A stretch of DNA of 35,296 nucleotides from Lachnospiraceae bacterium UBA3802 (GCA_002369155.1 DFEM01000017.1:1-35296), one strand, 5' to 3'. Counted from the stretch's first letter, positions 24,585-33,513 are shown. Program-made: numbers and translations. Notes: generated by a model not told the origin, from the sequence alone.

Positions 24585-25307
24585 ATGGATAAAAAAGATG
24601 TGAATTTTTTCTCGGCACAAATAAAATTATGGGCAAGGATTTTTGATTACAAGGGAACAAGCACCAGAAAAGAATACTGGTTTCCTTTCATTTTGCATGC
24701 GCTTATCGGTCTTGTTGCTTTTATCAATCTCTTTTCGTCGGGGTTGTTCGTGATTTTTATGAAGGACTGGAATTTACGCACTTTTGCAACGGTCGGTCAT
24801 TATATAGGATTGATTTTGGGTGTTATTCTTCTTGCATATCTGGCTTTGTCGACAATTCCCTGGATAGCACTCACGGTAAGAAGACTTCGCGATGCCGGAA
24901 AGAGCGGATGGTGGGTTCTTCTCCTTTTGGTATTCGGTATCGGACAGATTATCATTCTGTTCCTTTGCTCGCTTGGTTCCGCAATTGCGGGAGCTTTTGC
25001 GTTTAACCCGGGCAACAATCTACCGGAGGGAATTTACGGACCTCCCGAAATGTTTGATCCCGGATATAACATAAACGGTGATGTTTACGGACCTCCGCCT
25101 TTTGATCCGGATATAAATGTTCCCGATCCCGTATACGGACCTCCCGGATTTGATGAGGACAATAACGATCCGTTTAATTCCGAGGACAACATTCAGCCTA
25201 CGCTTTACGGACCGCCTGATATGTTCGATGAGGGTGATTACAATTTTGATCCCGATGCGAATCTGAACGAGGATGTTTACGGACCTCCCGAGTGGTTTGA
25301 TGAATAA
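24585..25307 (+). CDS. DUF805 membrane protein with YGPP-repeat tail
   Basis: The 240-aa protein has a DUF805 membrane domain (about 8-145). It starts with FDYKGTSTRKEYWFPF and contains the family's RRLRDAGKSGWWVLL segment and three or four transmembrane helices. The last 95 residues are a repeat tail: five YGPP units (IYGPPEMFD, VYGPPPFD, VYGPPGFDE, LYGPPDMFDE, VYGPPEWFDE) separated by acidic Asn/Asp-rich spacers, ending at the stop. DUF805 function is unknown. The next gene, 23 bp on, is a radical SAM/SPASM enzyme, so the tail could be its substrate; this is speculation. GGGGAGG precedes the ATG. Confidence 0.85.
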   Translation: MDKKDVNFFSAQIKLWARIFDYKGTSTRKEYWFPFILHALIGLVAFINLFSSGLFVIFMKDWNLRTFATVGHYIGLILGVILLAYLALSTIPWIALTVRRLRDAGKSGWWVLLLLVFGIGQIIILFLCSLGSAIAGAFAFNPGNNLPEGIYGPPEMFDPGYNINGDVYGPPPFDPDINVPDPVYGPPGFDEDNNDPFNSEDNIQPTLYGPPDMFDEGDYNFDPDANLNEDVYGPPEWFDE

Positions 25308-25330
25308 AAACAGTCTGACAGGAGAAAAAA

Positions 25331-26428
25331 ATGAACAATAAAAACAACTCCGGACTGAACGCAAAAACAAAAAAAGAACATATGCATCAGCTTGCACAAT
25401 ACAGAGAAGAGACACTGAGACCCCATCCGGAGCTCAGGTCTCTTTTCTTGGAAATAACACCTTTTTGCAACGAGCATTGTCTTCATTGCGGTTCAAGATG
25501 CGGTGACATAGATGTATCCGGAATGCTCTCAAAAGAAGAGATATTCGAGATATTAAGACAGGTAAAAAATGATTTTGATATCACAAAGATGCGCCTTTGC
25601 ATTACAGGCGGCGAACCGCTTCTTCGGCCCGAGTTTTTTGAAATAATGGAATATGCAAATAAACTCGGATTTGCATGGGGAATGACTTCAAACGGTACTC
25701 TTATAGACGAAGAATGCGCAAAGAAGTTAAGAAGTGCGGGACTAAGAACCGTTTCGGTAAGCGTGGACGGATTAAAAGAAAACCATGAGTGGTTCAGACA
25801 GTCACCCGGATGTTACGAAAAGACAATAAACGGGATAAAAAATCTTATCAATGTCGGAATTTCCCATGTTCAGATAACAACGGTTATATATCATAAAAAC
25901 ATAGGCGAACTCGATAAGATGTATGAGGAATTTCAAAAGGTCGGAGTGCGCTCATGGAGAGTAATCAATATTGAACCTATCGGAAGAGCAAAGGAAAATC
26001 CCGATCTTATGCTTTCAAAAGACGAATACATAAAGCTCTTTGATTTTATTCGTGACAAGAGATTTTTAAACAAAATGGAAGTTACCTACGGTTGCTCCCA
26101 CTACCTTGGAGTCGAAATGGAGCGTGAGGTCAGAAAATGGTATTTCCTCTGCAATGCCGGCGTATATACCGCAAGCATTATGTACAACGGAGATATCGGC
26201 GGCTGTCTTGATATCGAAAGAAGACCGGAACTTGTTCAGGGCAATATAAGAAAAGACAATTTAAAGGATGTCTGGGAAAACCGTTTCGAGAATTTCAGAA
26301 ACGATTTCAGAAAGACCGGCAAATGCGCCGACTGTCCCGATTACGAATTCTGCAATTCGGATTCGTTCCACACCTGGAATTTCGACACGATGGAACCGAA
26401 CCTCTGCATGAAAGGAATATTGTTTTAG
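25331..26428 (+). CDS. Radical SAM/SPASM domain protein
   Basis: This 365-aa enzyme carries the radical SAM cluster motif CNEHCLHC (C46, C50, C53) with an added C57, then GGEPLLRPE for SAM binding and VSVDGLKENHEW. The C-terminal SPASM region has cysteines in FLCNAG, GGCLD, GKCADCPDYEFC and NLCMKG, suited to auxiliary Fe-S clusters. SPASM enzymes often mature peptides or activate enzymes. It follows the YGPP-repeat protein by 23 bp and is followed by the cysteine-rich DUF6472 mini-protein, either of which could be a partner. GGAG precedes the ATG. Confidence 0.9.
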   Translation: MNNKNNSGLNAKTKKEHMHQLAQYREETLRPHPELRSLFLEITPFCNEHCLHCGSRCGDIDVSGMLSKEEIFEILRQVKNDFDITKMRLCITGGEPLLRPEFFEIMEYANKLGFAWGMTSNGTLIDEECAKKLRSAGLRTVSVSVDGLKENHEWFRQSPGCYEKTINGIKNLINVGISHVQITTVIYHKNIGELDKMYEEFQKVGVRSWRVINIEPIGRAKENPDLMLSKDEYIKLFDFIRDKRFLNKMEVTYGCSHYLGVEMEREVRKWYFLCNAGVYTASIMYNGDIGGCLDIERRPELVQGNIRKDNLKDVWENRFENFRNDFRKTGKCADCPDYEFCNSDSFHTWNFDTMEPNLCMKGILF

Positions 26429-26492
26429 GTGAATCTGATACAGAAATTTACGACTTTAATAAATTAAACATAATACATAAAAGGATAAAAAT

Positions 26493-26669
26493 ATGGATAT
26501 CTCATGTGAAGAATGTGCAAACTTTGTATTTGATGATGACGAAGAAGATTATGTCTGCTGCGTCAGCATGGACGAAGACGACTACATTCGCTTAAACACC
26601 GACTCGCACTATCAGTGCCCGTATTACCAGTGCGGCGACGAATACAAAATCGTAAGACATCAAATGTAA
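26493..26669 (+). CDS. DUF6472 family mini-protein
   Basis: This 58-aa protein begins MDISCEECANFVFDDDEED and ends YQCGDEYKIVRHQM. It has six cysteines (C5, C8, C22, C23, C42, C47), an acidic centre and a conserved basic tail. The pattern fits the small DUF6472 family that I associate with Lachnospiraceae; its function is unknown, and zinc or Fe-S binding is plausible. AAGGA precedes the ATG by seven bases. It lies 64 bp behind the radical SAM gene, probably in the same transcript, and the fold-back element begins 10 bp after its stop. Confidence 0.8.
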   Translation: MDISCEECANFVFDDDEEDYVCCVSMDEDDYIRLNTDSHYQCPYYQCGDEYKIVRHQM

Positions 26670-26679
26670 GTCAGAGTAT

Positions 26680-26972
26680 CGCCGTGCAAATCGTGCGGCA
26701 GAAATATAACTATTACAGTGCTTTGCGAATCACGCATCAAAGAAGCTTAAGCGATTGCAGCGTCGCATGTTACACCGCGGGCACGCTCCCGCTAAAGTGG
26801 CATCACGTAACGATCACTAAATTCGCATTCGCACTTCGTGCTCTGCTCATTAAGTGACGACGGCTGCCAATTACCCGCTAACGCAACATACGACACTGCA
26901 ATCTTTCACGAGATTATACGTGATTCGCAAAGCACAGACTCAGAAAAAAACTGCCGCGCGATTTGCACGGCG
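26680..26972. repeat. 293-bp fold-back element with nested inverted repeats
   Basis: Nearly the whole interval folds on itself. The outer arms 26680-26701 and 26951-26972 pair over 22 bp (one G-U). A second stem is perfect over 17 bp (26718-26734 with 26919-26935). A third pairs 17 of 19 bp (26753-26771 with 26885-26903). Shorter stems continue inward (26798-26802 with 26865-26869; 26814-26818 with 26853-26857) to an apical hairpin GCAC-TTC-GTGC (26831-26841). No gene is supported inside it. It could be a palindromic MITE-like insertion or a large structured RNA. The sirtuin ribosome site starts just after it. Confidence 0.75.
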
Positions 26973-26995
26973 TCGATATAAAGGAGGGGTTAAAG

Positions 26996-27757
26996 ATGGA
27001 TGAGAAAATTGCTACTTTGAAAAAGTGGGTTGATGAGAGCGACAATATCGTGTTCTTCGGGGGCGCGGGCGTTTCCACGGAAAGCGGTATACCTGACTTT
27101 CGAAGTGTGGACGGACTTTATAATCAGAAGTACGATTATCCGCCCGAGACGATTTTAAGCCATACTTTCTTTATGATAAAGACTTCGGAGTTTTACAGAT
27201 TCTATAAGGATAAACTTCTGCTTGAAGGAGCAAAGCCGAACAAAGCACATTTAAAACTTGCTGAACTTGAGGCGGCAGGCAAATTAAAGGCTGTTATCAC
27301 GCAGAATATCGACGGCCTTCATCAGCTTGGCGGAAGCAAAGAGGTTATGGAACTTCACGGCAGCGTTCAAAGGAATTACTGCATGAAGTGCCATGAATTT
27401 TATGATTTTACGGCAATCAAAAATAAGGTCGAGGAAGCATCGAAGAAATACGAAAAGGGCGACGAGAACTATGCCGTTCCAAAGTGCGATAAGTGCGGCG
27501 GCATCATAAAGCCCGATGTTGTTCTTTACGAGGAAGGTCTCGACGGATACACGATGCAGAAGTCCGTTCAGTATATTCAGAATGCTGATGTCCTTATAAT
27601 AGGAGGAACTTCGCTTGCGGTATATCCCGCGGCCGGACTTATCGATTATTACAGGGGCAACAAACTCGTGCTTATCAATCTTCAGCCGACACCCAGAGAC
27701 AGGTATGCAAATCTTTGCATCGCCGGAAAGATCGGAGAAGTATTCTCACAAATCTAG
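26996..27757 (+). CDS. SIR2-family NAD-dependent protein deacylase
   Basis: The 253-aa sirtuin removes acyl groups from lysines using NAD+. Visible motifs are GGAGVSTESGIPDFRS, TQNIDGLHQLGG, the catalytic H121 in LHGS and a zinc site made of CMKC (C129, C132) plus CDKCGG later. The ATG at 26996 follows AAGGAGGGG. A longer reading frame from a TTG at 26963 would run into the fold-back element and is rejected. Type: CobB/NpdA-like. Confidence 0.94.
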   Translation: MDEKIATLKKWVDESDNIVFFGGAGVSTESGIPDFRSVDGLYNQKYDYPPETILSHTFFMIKTSEFYRFYKDKLLLEGAKPNKAHLKLAELEAAGKLKAVITQNIDGLHQLGGSKEVMELHGSVQRNYCMKCHEFYDFTAIKNKVEEASKKYEKGDENYAVPKCDKCGGIIKPDVVLYEEGLDGYTMQKSVQYIQNADVLIIGGTSLAVYPAAGLIDYYRGNKLVLINLQPTPRDRYANLCIAGKIGEVFSQI

Positions 27758-27862
27758 AGTGAGCGAAAGGTTCGATTTGACGGATTTAATAATCGAGCGG
27801 TTTTCGAACAGGACTTATAACATAAATTTTGCACATACGGATATCTTATGAAGGTATAATAA

Positions 27863-28033
27863 ATGGTTATCATTAAAGAAGGCGAAACAATTGAATTCAA
27901 AAAGAAGCACCCATGCGGAGAAACCCACTGGAAAGTACTCCGCGTGGGGAGCGACTGCAGGCTTCAATGTGTGAAATGCGGACACCAGATTGAGATATCC
28001 AGAAGCAAAATTGAAAAAAACATGAAAGCTTAA
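27863..28033 (+). CDS. DUF951 family mini-protein
   Basis: This 56-aa protein reads MVIIKEGETIEFKKKHPCGE, continues with WKVLRVGSDCRLQCVKCGHQIEI and ends with a basic helix. The HPCG, CVKCGH and RSK motifs match DUF951, a zinc-ribbon-like protein found beside rpsF and ychF in many Firmicutes. Function is unknown; nucleic-acid binding is plausible. AAGGT precedes the ATG by seven bases. Confidence 0.88.
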   Translation: MVIIKEGETIEFKKKHPCGETHWKVLRVGSDCRLQCVKCGHQIEISRSKIEKNMKA

Positions 28034-28106
28034 CGGAAGAGTATTTGATAGATAATAAGGTAATCACACGGATTGGCATGAATTTTAACCGCTCGGAAAA
28101 AAATTC

Positions 28107-28135
28107 TTGCGATTTGAAAATCGCTGTGTTATCAT
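28107..28135 (+). promoter_or_regulatory. Promoter of rpsF-ssb-rpsR
   Basis: -35 TTGCGA (28107-28112), 17-bp spacer and -10 TATCAT (28130-28135). The leader is about 65 nt. Confidence 0.7.
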
Positions 28136-28161
28136 ATAAGTCCGTGATGAAATAATTCCTT

Positions 28162-28183
28162 GCTCTCATCTTGGAATGAGGGC
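28162..28183 (+). promoter_or_regulatory. Leader hairpin of rpsF (possible S6:S18 autoregulation site)
   Basis: GCTCTCAT (28162-28169) pairs with ATGAGGGC (28176-28183) around CTTGGA, just ahead of the rpsF ribosome site. Many bacteria regulate this operon through binding of the S6:S18 complex to a leader hairpin. Position fits, but I cannot verify the motif details. Confidence 0.45.
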
Positions 28184-28208
28184 CAGAGACCAAAAGGAGG
28201 TAATTAGC

Positions 28209-28499
28209 ATGAATAAGTATGAGTTATGTATTGTTGTCAATGCTAAGATCGAGGACGATGAAAGAGCTGCGGTAGTAGATAAGTGCAAAGCTTACATCGA
28301 AAGATTCGGCGGTACAATCACAGAAGTTGAAGATGCCGGAAAGAAAAAATTAGCATATGATATTCAGCATATGCATGAAGCATTTTACTACTTCATTCGT
28401 TTCGATGCAGAAGCAACTGCTCCTGTCGAAATCGAAAACCGTGTTCGTATCATGGACAACGTGCTCAGATTCTTAGTTGTAAGACTTGATGAGCAATAG
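28209..28499 (+). CDS. rpsF: Ribosomal protein S6
   Basis: The 96-aa S6 begins MNKYELCIVVNAKIEDDERAA and contains RFGGTITEVEDAGKKKLAYDI and the RIMDNVLRFLVVR strand typical of the family. The ATG at 28209 has AAGGAGGT upstream; an in-frame ATG at 28176 lies inside the leader hairpin and is not used. S6 binds S18 and 16S rRNA in the 30S platform. It is the first gene of a conserved three-gene operon. Confidence 0.97.
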   Translation: MNKYELCIVVNAKIEDDERAAVVDKCKAYIERFGGTITEVEDAGKKKLAYDIQHMHEAFYYFIRFDAEATAPVEIENRVRIMDNVLRFLVVRLDEQ

Positions 28500-28512
28500 A
28501 AAGTAGGTTAAT

Positions 28513-28938
28513 ATGAATAAAGTAATTCTTATGGGTCGTTTGACCAGAGATCCCGATATGAGAGGCGAAGGTACAGGTCTTGTTGCAAGATATACACTTG
28601 CCGTAGACAGAAGATTTTCCAGAAACGAGGAGAACAATACGGATTTCATCAACATTGTTGTTTTCGCAAAAGGAGCTGAATTTGCCGAGAAATATCTTAA
28701 AAAGGGAACGAAGGTAGTGGTTACCGGTCGTATTCAGACAGGAAGCTACACAAACAAGGACGGTCAGAAGGTTTATACAACAGATGTTGTAGCTGAAGAT
28801 CAGGAGTTTGCCGAGAGCAAGAACGCTGCAGGCAGCAACGGGGGACAGACAGAAGTATCATCTTCGAACAATTCGGTTCAGGACGACGGAGATTTCATGA
28901 ATATTTCCGACGGAGTTAAGGATGATATGCCGTTTTAG
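28513..28938 (+). CDS. ssb: Single-stranded DNA-binding protein
   Basis: The 141-aa SSB has the OB fold ([71 protein letters not shown]). A low-complexity linker follows, then the acidic tail ending DDMPF, which binds replication and repair partners. It lies between rpsF and rpsR as usual in Firmicutes. Confidence 0.97.
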   Translation: MNKVILMGRLTRDPDMRGEGTGLVARYTLAVDRRFSRNEENNTDFINIVVFAKGAEFAEKYLKKGTKVVVTGRIQTGSYTNKDGQKVYTTDVVAEDQEFAESKNAAGSNGGQTEVSSSNNSVQDDGDFMNISDGVKDDMPF

Positions 28939-28955
28939 TTTTTAGGAGGTTTATC

Positions 28956-29222
28956 ATGGCATTCGTTAAAGAGAATAAAACAGCCGATCCTGCTATGAAG
29001 AGGAAAGGCAATGTTCGCAGAAGAAAGAAAGTCTGCGTATTCTGCGGTAAGGACAACGAGATTGATTACAAGGATACAGCTAAGCTCAAAAGATACGTAT
29101 CTGAGAGCGGAAAGATTCTTCCCAGAAGAATCACAGGAACATGTGCAAAGCATCAGAGAGCTTTGACAGTTGCTATCAAGAGAGCACGTCACGTTGCATT
29201 AATGCCTTACACAGTAGATTAA
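28956..29222 (+). CDS. rpsR: Ribosomal protein S18
   Basis: This 88-aa protein carries [60 protein letters not shown], diagnostic of S18. It keeps the zinc-type cysteines (CVFC and GTCAKH). AGGAGGT precedes the ATG. It is the last gene before a terminator. Confidence 0.97.
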   Translation: MAFVKENKTADPAMKRKGNVRRRKKVCVFCGKDNEIDYKDTAKLKRYVSESGKILPRRITGTCAKHQRALTVAIKRARHVALMPYTVD

Positions 29223-29229
29223 TTAAAAC

Positions 29230-29258
29230 AAAGGATGCGATTTTTCGCATCCTTTTTT
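29230..29258 (+). terminator. Terminator after rpsR
   Basis: A perfect 11-bp stem AAAGGATGCGA/TCGCATCCTTT (29230-29240 with 29245-29255) is followed by T residues. Confidence 0.93.
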
Positions 29259-29325
29259 ATGTCAAGTGGCAGATTTGGAAAAGCCGACACTATATATAGT
29301 AATGGTATGAGATTGAAAAAAGTGG

Positions 29326-29331
29326 TATAAT
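29326..29331 (+). promoter_or_regulatory. -10 element upstream of gdpP
   Basis: TATAAT with a TG-rich lead-in, 48 bp before the gdpP start. The -35 at 17 bp (TGGTAT) is poor. Confidence 0.45.
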
Positions 29332-29379
29332 ACACATATCTTTTGGGTAAATTGTCATATATTGCGCGAGGATTTGGAT

Positions 29380-31416
29380 ATGGCTAAAAGAATTAAAATA
29401 AAAGGCAAGATGAGACTTTATTTTTCTCTCTTGATTGCTTTCGGGATTGTGTTGGCAATAGTCAATATTCCCATATATATTCTTAACATTATTTCCGGTG
29501 TTATTATTTCAATATTCCTTATAGTTTACTTTATCGGCATACTGCTGATGTGGATTTATTTCAGGCAGTTCCTGGTCGATGAAATGGTCAGTTTCGCCAC
29601 GGAATACGGGCAGATACAAAAGCAGATATTAAAGGAACTCAATCTCCCGCATGCATTGATTGACAGCAACGGAAGGATTGTTTGGACCAACAGCGAATTT
29701 GAAAAAGTAATCGGAACCAACAAAGGTTTCGGAAAAACCATCAGTTCTTTCTTCGAAGAACTGACACTTGAAACTTTTCCTGCAGAAGAGCCGGAAACCG
29801 AAGTTAACATTAATTTTGAATCACGCGACTTCAGAGCGAATATCAAAAAGATAAGCATTGAAAACATGCTTCAAAACAGCAAGTTCATTGAAGAGACTAC
29901 GGAAGAAGATTTCCTTTACGGATTGTATCTCTTTGATGAGACAGCATTAAAGATCGCTCTTAAGGAAATCGATGACCAGAGCGTTGTTGTCGGAATGATT
30001 TACATAGACAACTACGAAGAAGCGCTTGAAAACGTGGACGATGTAAGAAGGTCCCTTCTTCTTGCTCTCGTCGACAGAAAGATTACTCAGTGTATTTCGT
30101 CTCTTGACGGTATTGTAAGCAAGATCGAAAAAGACAAATACATGATCGTTTTGAGAAAGAAATCGCTCGCCGAATTAAAGGAAGCAAAGTTCGATATTCT
30201 CGAGGAAATCAAGACCGTCAGCATAGGTAACGAGAGACCGATTACTTTGAGTATCGGTATCGGACTTGACGGATTGTCATACAGCCAGAACAGCGGATTC
30301 GCAAGAGCAGCCATTGACCTTGCATTAGGCCGAGGCGGAGATCAGGCAGTTATCAAATCTCCGGGCAACGTTCAATACTTCGGAGGAAAGAGTCAGTCCA
30401 CCGAAAAGAATACGCGTGTTAAGGCCAGAGTAAAAGCACAGGCTTTAAGAGAAATCCTTATCAACAAGGATCAGATATTTATCATGGGACACCGTCTTGC
30501 GGACGTGGACAGTTTCGGTTCCGCAATCGGTGTATACTGTATTGCCAAGGCTTTGGACAAGAAGGCTTATATTATCTTAAATGATGTCACACCTTCATTA
30601 AGACCTCTTGTTAATCTGTTTGCAAACAACGAAGAGCAGTATCCGGGACTCCTTGTCAACAGCGAGGGAGCGCTTCAGACTGTCGGCAACAACGCAGCAC
30701 TTGTAGTAGTGGATACCAATAAGCCTTCGATGTGCGAATGTCCCGATATCCTAAAAAACTGTAAGGCAATCGTGGTACTCGACCATCACAGACAGGGCGA
30801 GGAAATCATCGACAATGCCACACTTTCGTATGTCGAGCCTTACGCATCTTCGGCAAGCGAAATGGTAGCGGAGATTCTTCAGTACATCGATGAAGGAGTT
30901 AAGCTTTCGGGTATTGAGGCGGATGCTCTTTATTCGGGTATCATGATCGATACCAACAACTTTATGACCAAGACCGGTGTCAGAACATTCGAAGCCGCAG
31001 CTTATTTAAGAAGAAGCGGTGCGGATGTCACCAGAGTCCGCAAGCTTTTCAGAGAGGACGCATCGGAATACCTTGCGAAAGCAAAGACCATAAAGGATAC
31101 AACAATTTATCGAAACGATTATGCGATATCGGTATGCGACTCAGCAGGATGTCAGAGCCCGACAATCGTTGCCGCACAGACAGCCAACGAACTTTTGAAC
31201 ATCAACGGAATCAAAGCCAGCTTCGTATTTACGGATTATCAGGGCAAGATTTATTTAAGCGCCCGTTCAATCGACGAGCTTAACGTTCAGGTTGTTACCG
31301 AGAAACTTGGCGGAGGCGGACATATGAATATTGCCGGTGCTCAGTTTGAGGGCATTACCATGGACGAGGCGATTAATCGCTTAAAAGAAATCCTCGATTC
31401 GATGATCGACGATTAA
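29380..31416 (+). CDS. gdpP: GdpP-type c-di-AMP phosphodiesterase
   Basis: The 678-aa membrane enzyme hydrolyses cyclic di-AMP. Two N-terminal transmembrane helices (about 14-33 and 37-60) precede a PAS-like domain (around 85-150) and a degenerate GGDEF domain (about 170-320, no GGDEF motif). The catalytic DHH-DHHA1 part holds H371, D375 and D377 in GHRLADVDS, D445 in VVDTNKP, D468-H469-H470 in VLDHHRQ, and GGGGHMNIAGAQ near the end. The ATG at 29380 lies eight bases after GAGG. Start of the gdpP-rplI-dnaB group. Confidence 0.95.
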   Translation: MAKRIKIKGKMRLYFSLLIAFGIVLAIVNIPIYILNIISGVIISIFLIVYFIGILLMWIYFRQFLVDEMVSFATEYGQIQKQILKELNLPHALIDSNGRIVWTNSEFEKVIGTNKGFGKTISSFFEELTLETFPAEEPETEVNINFESRDFRANIKKISIENMLQNSKFIEETTEEDFLYGLYLFDETALKIALKEIDDQSVVVGMIYIDNYEEALENVDDVRRSLLLALVDRKITQCISSLDGIVSKIEKDKYMIVLRKKSLAELKEAKFDILEEIKTVSIGNERPITLSIGIGLDGLSYSQNSGFARAAIDLALGRGGDQAVIKSPGNVQYFGGKSQSTEKNTRVKARVKAQALREILINKDQIFIMGHRLADVDSFGSAIGVYCIAKALDKKAYIILNDVTPSLRPLVNLFANNEEQYPGLLVNSEGALQTVGNNAALVVVDTNKPSMCECPDILKNCKAIVVLDHHRQGEEIIDNATLSYVEPYASSASEMVAEILQYIDEGVKLSGIEADALYSGIMIDTNNFMTKTGVRTFEAAAYLRRSGADVTRVRKLFREDASEYLAKAKTIKDTTIYRNDYAISVCDSAGCQSPTIVAAQTANELLNINGIKASFVFTDYQGKIYLSARSIDELNVQVVTEKLGGGGHMNIAGAQFEGITMDEAINRLKEILDSMIDD

Positions 31417-31451
31417 TTATTCACAAAAAATATCAGACCGGGAGAAAAAAG

Positions 31452-31898
31452 ATGAAAGTTATTTTATTACAGGATGTTAAACCCCATGGTAAAAAAGGGG
31501 ATATGGTAGAAATAAACGACGGATATGCAAGGAATTATATTCTTCCCAAGAAACTCGGAGTAGAAGCGAATTCCGCCAATGTCAACGATCTTAAACTTCA
31601 GAAAGCCAATCAGGAAAAGATAGCGGCAAAGCAGCTTGCGGATGCAAAGGAACTGGCCGAGAAGCTCGAAAAACTCAAAGTTGACATGAAGATTAAAACA
31701 GGCGAAGGCGGAAGAACATTCGGTTCGATAACCGCGAAGGAAATCGCTGAAGCATTGAAGAAACAGCACGGCATCGATATCGACAAGAAGAAAATAGTAA
31801 TGAAGGATGCCATCAAGAGTGTAGGTTCGTTCAGCGTAAACGTCAAACTTCACACTCAGGTTAATGCTGAACTTTCAATCAGCGTGGATTCCGAATAA
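31452..31898 (+). CDS. rplI: Ribosomal protein L9
   Basis: The 148-aa L9 begins MKVILLQDVKPHGKKGDMVEINDGYARNYILPKKLGVEA, the N-terminal RNA-binding domain. A long connecting helix and the C-terminal domain with GRTFGSITAKEIAEALKKQHGIDIDKKKI follow. It lies between gdpP and dnaB, as usual. Confidence 0.97.
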   Translation: MKVILLQDVKPHGKKGDMVEINDGYARNYILPKKLGVEANSANVNDLKLQKANQEKIAAKQLADAKELAEKLEKLKVDMKIKTGEGGRTFGSITAKEIAEALKKQHGIDIDKKKIVMKDAIKSVGSFSVNVKLHTQVNAELSISVDSE

Positions 31899-31939
31899 CA
31901 AATATTCGGAAAAATCTTTTGGGGATACGAGGGAAAACA

Positions 31940-33283
31940 ATGGAAGAAGCTTTGGTCAAGCAGGAAATGCCAAAGGATCTGGTTGCCGAAAAAAGCATAC
32001 TCGGTTCAATACTCATGGATCCGGAAGTGGTTATATCGGCTGCCGAAATGATTACCGGCGATGATTTTTATCTTAAAGAACATGGTGTTATTTTCGATAC
32101 CATGGTTAGCATGTATAACAACAAGGTAACGCTTGATTACGTTACTCTTCAGGATAAGCTAAGGGAAACCAATCTTCCCGAAGAAGCATACAGCGATGAC
32201 AAGATAAATTCATTTGTGGATGTTGCCACAACTTCGGTAGGAATAAAGCATCACTGCAAAATCGTATATGAAAAATCAGTAAAAAGACGACTTATAAAAG
32301 CCTGCGAAGAGACGGCATCGAACTGCTATGCGGGCAAAGAAGAGTTATCCAAGTTGCTCGACAGTACCGAGAAAAAGATTTTCGATATTGTTCAAAAGAG
32401 AAATACGGAAGACTTTGTGCCAATCAGCACGGTCGTAATGAATTCGCTTAAGATGATTGAGAAGGCGCATAATACCGACGGTACGGTAACGGGTATTGCG
32501 TCGGGATTTACGGATCTTGATTACAAGACAACGGGATTTCAGCCTTCCGATCTTATTCTTCTTGCGGCACGTCCTTCAATGGGTAAAACCGCATTTGCGC
32601 TTAATATAGCAATTCATGTGGCAGCAGTCGAGAGAAAGCATGTTGCGATATTCTCTCTGGAAATGAGCAAGGAACAGCTTGTAAACCGTCTGCTTGCACA
32701 GGAATCCCATGTTGATTCGCAGCATTTAAGAACCGGTAATCTCGGCGACAACGAATGGGCCGCACTTATCGAGGGTGCGGATACCGTAGGAAAATCCTGC
32801 CTTGTAATAGACGATACTCCCGGTATTTCCATTCCCGAACTTCGTTCCAAATGCAGAAAACAGCAGATGGAACATGGTCTGGATATGATTATTATCGACT
32901 ACCTTCAGTTAATGACGGGTTCAGGAAAAGCAGAGTCGCGTCAGAATGAAGTATCGGAAATTTCAAGATCCTTAAAGGCTATTGCCAGAGAATTGTCGGT
33001 ACCCATTATCGCTCTTTCACAGCTTTCGAGAAAGGTTGAAGACAGAGCGGATCACAAGCCTCAGCTTTCGGATCTTCGTGAATCCGGTGCCATCGAACAG
33101 GATGCCGATGTGGTAATGTTTATTGACAGAGAAAGATCCGAGACGGAGGATGCCAACAAAGCGACCATAATTATAGCCAAGCAGAGAAACGGCCCCATCG
33201 GTGACGTTAATCTTATGTGGCTTCCCAAATATACTCAGTTTAAAGATATGGACAGATCTCTGTTCAAAGAAGAAGCAGAATAA
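31940..33283 (+). CDS. dnaB: Replicative DNA helicase DnaB
   Basis: The 447-aa hexameric helicase unwinds DNA at the replication fork. The N-terminal domain (about 10-105) is followed by a linker and a RecA-like domain with Walker A ARPSMGKT (210-217) and Walker B MIIIDYLQLM. SQLSRKVEDRADHKPQLSDLRESGAIEQDADVV is a DnaB-specific stretch. The ATG at 31940 has GAGGG upstream; the reading frame from 31919 adds seven non-conserved residues. Confidence 0.97.
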   Translation: MEEALVKQEMPKDLVAEKSILGSILMDPEVVISAAEMITGDDFYLKEHGVIFDTMVSMYNNKVTLDYVTLQDKLRETNLPEEAYSDDKINSFVDVATTSVGIKHHCKIVYEKSVKRRLIKACEETASNCYAGKEELSKLLDSTEKKIFDIVQKRNTEDFVPISTVVMNSLKMIEKAHNTDGTVTGIASGFTDLDYKTTGFQPSDLILLAARPSMGKTAFALNIAIHVAAVERKHVAIFSLEMSKEQLVNRLLAQESHVDSQHLRTGNLGDNEWAALIEGADTVGKSCLVIDDTPGISIPELRSKCRKQQMEHGLDMIIIDYLQLMTGSGKAESRQNEVSEISRSLKAIARELSVPIIALSQLSRKVEDRADHKPQLSDLRESGAIEQDADVVMFIDRERSETEDANKATIIIAKQRNGPIGDVNLMWLPKYTQFKDMDRSLFKEEAE

Positions 33284-33317
33284 AAAAGTGGCGGTTAGAA
33301 TTCTAACTGCCACTTTT
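33284..33317. terminator. Bidirectional terminator between dnaB and ferredoxin
   Basis: A 34-bp near-perfect palindrome (17-bp arms, one G-U) with A- and T-ends, placed between convergent genes. Confidence 0.92.
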
Positions 33318-33342
33318 AAACATTAAAAATATTAATCAATAA

Positions 33343-33513
33343 TTAAGCCTGTGTAATAGCCTCTGCAGGACATCCGTCAGCACATCCGCCGCATTCGATG
33401 CAAGCATCTGCATTGATTTCATATTTTCCATCGCCTTCAGAGATAGCTCCTGCGGGACACTGAGCTGCGCAAGCACCACACATAACACATGAATCACCAA
33501 TAACGTAAGCCAT
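33343..33513 (-). CDS. 2[4Fe-4S] ferredoxin
   Basis: The 56-aa protein has two clostridial-type cluster motifs: CVMCGACAAQCPAGAI and CIECGGCADGCPAEAI. It transfers low-potential electrons in anaerobic metabolism, for example with pyruvate:ferredoxin oxidoreductase or hydrogenase. AGGAGG lies ahead of the ATG on the minus strand. It is shorter than many automatic thresholds. It diverges from the alcohol dehydrogenase gene. Confidence 0.96.
   Translation of the reverse strand: MAYVIGDSCVMCGACAAQCPAGAISEGDGKYEINADACIECGGCADGCPAEAITQA

Noticed and set aside
26963..26995. Upstream TTG start giving a longer sirtuin
   Set aside because: It lies in the outer arm of the fold-back element; the ATG at 26996 has an excellent ribosome site and matches family length.
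27615..27851. 78-aa frame overlapping the sirtuin end
   Set aside because: No ribosome site or family resemblance; the reading is a shadow of the sirtuin gene and its downstream gap.
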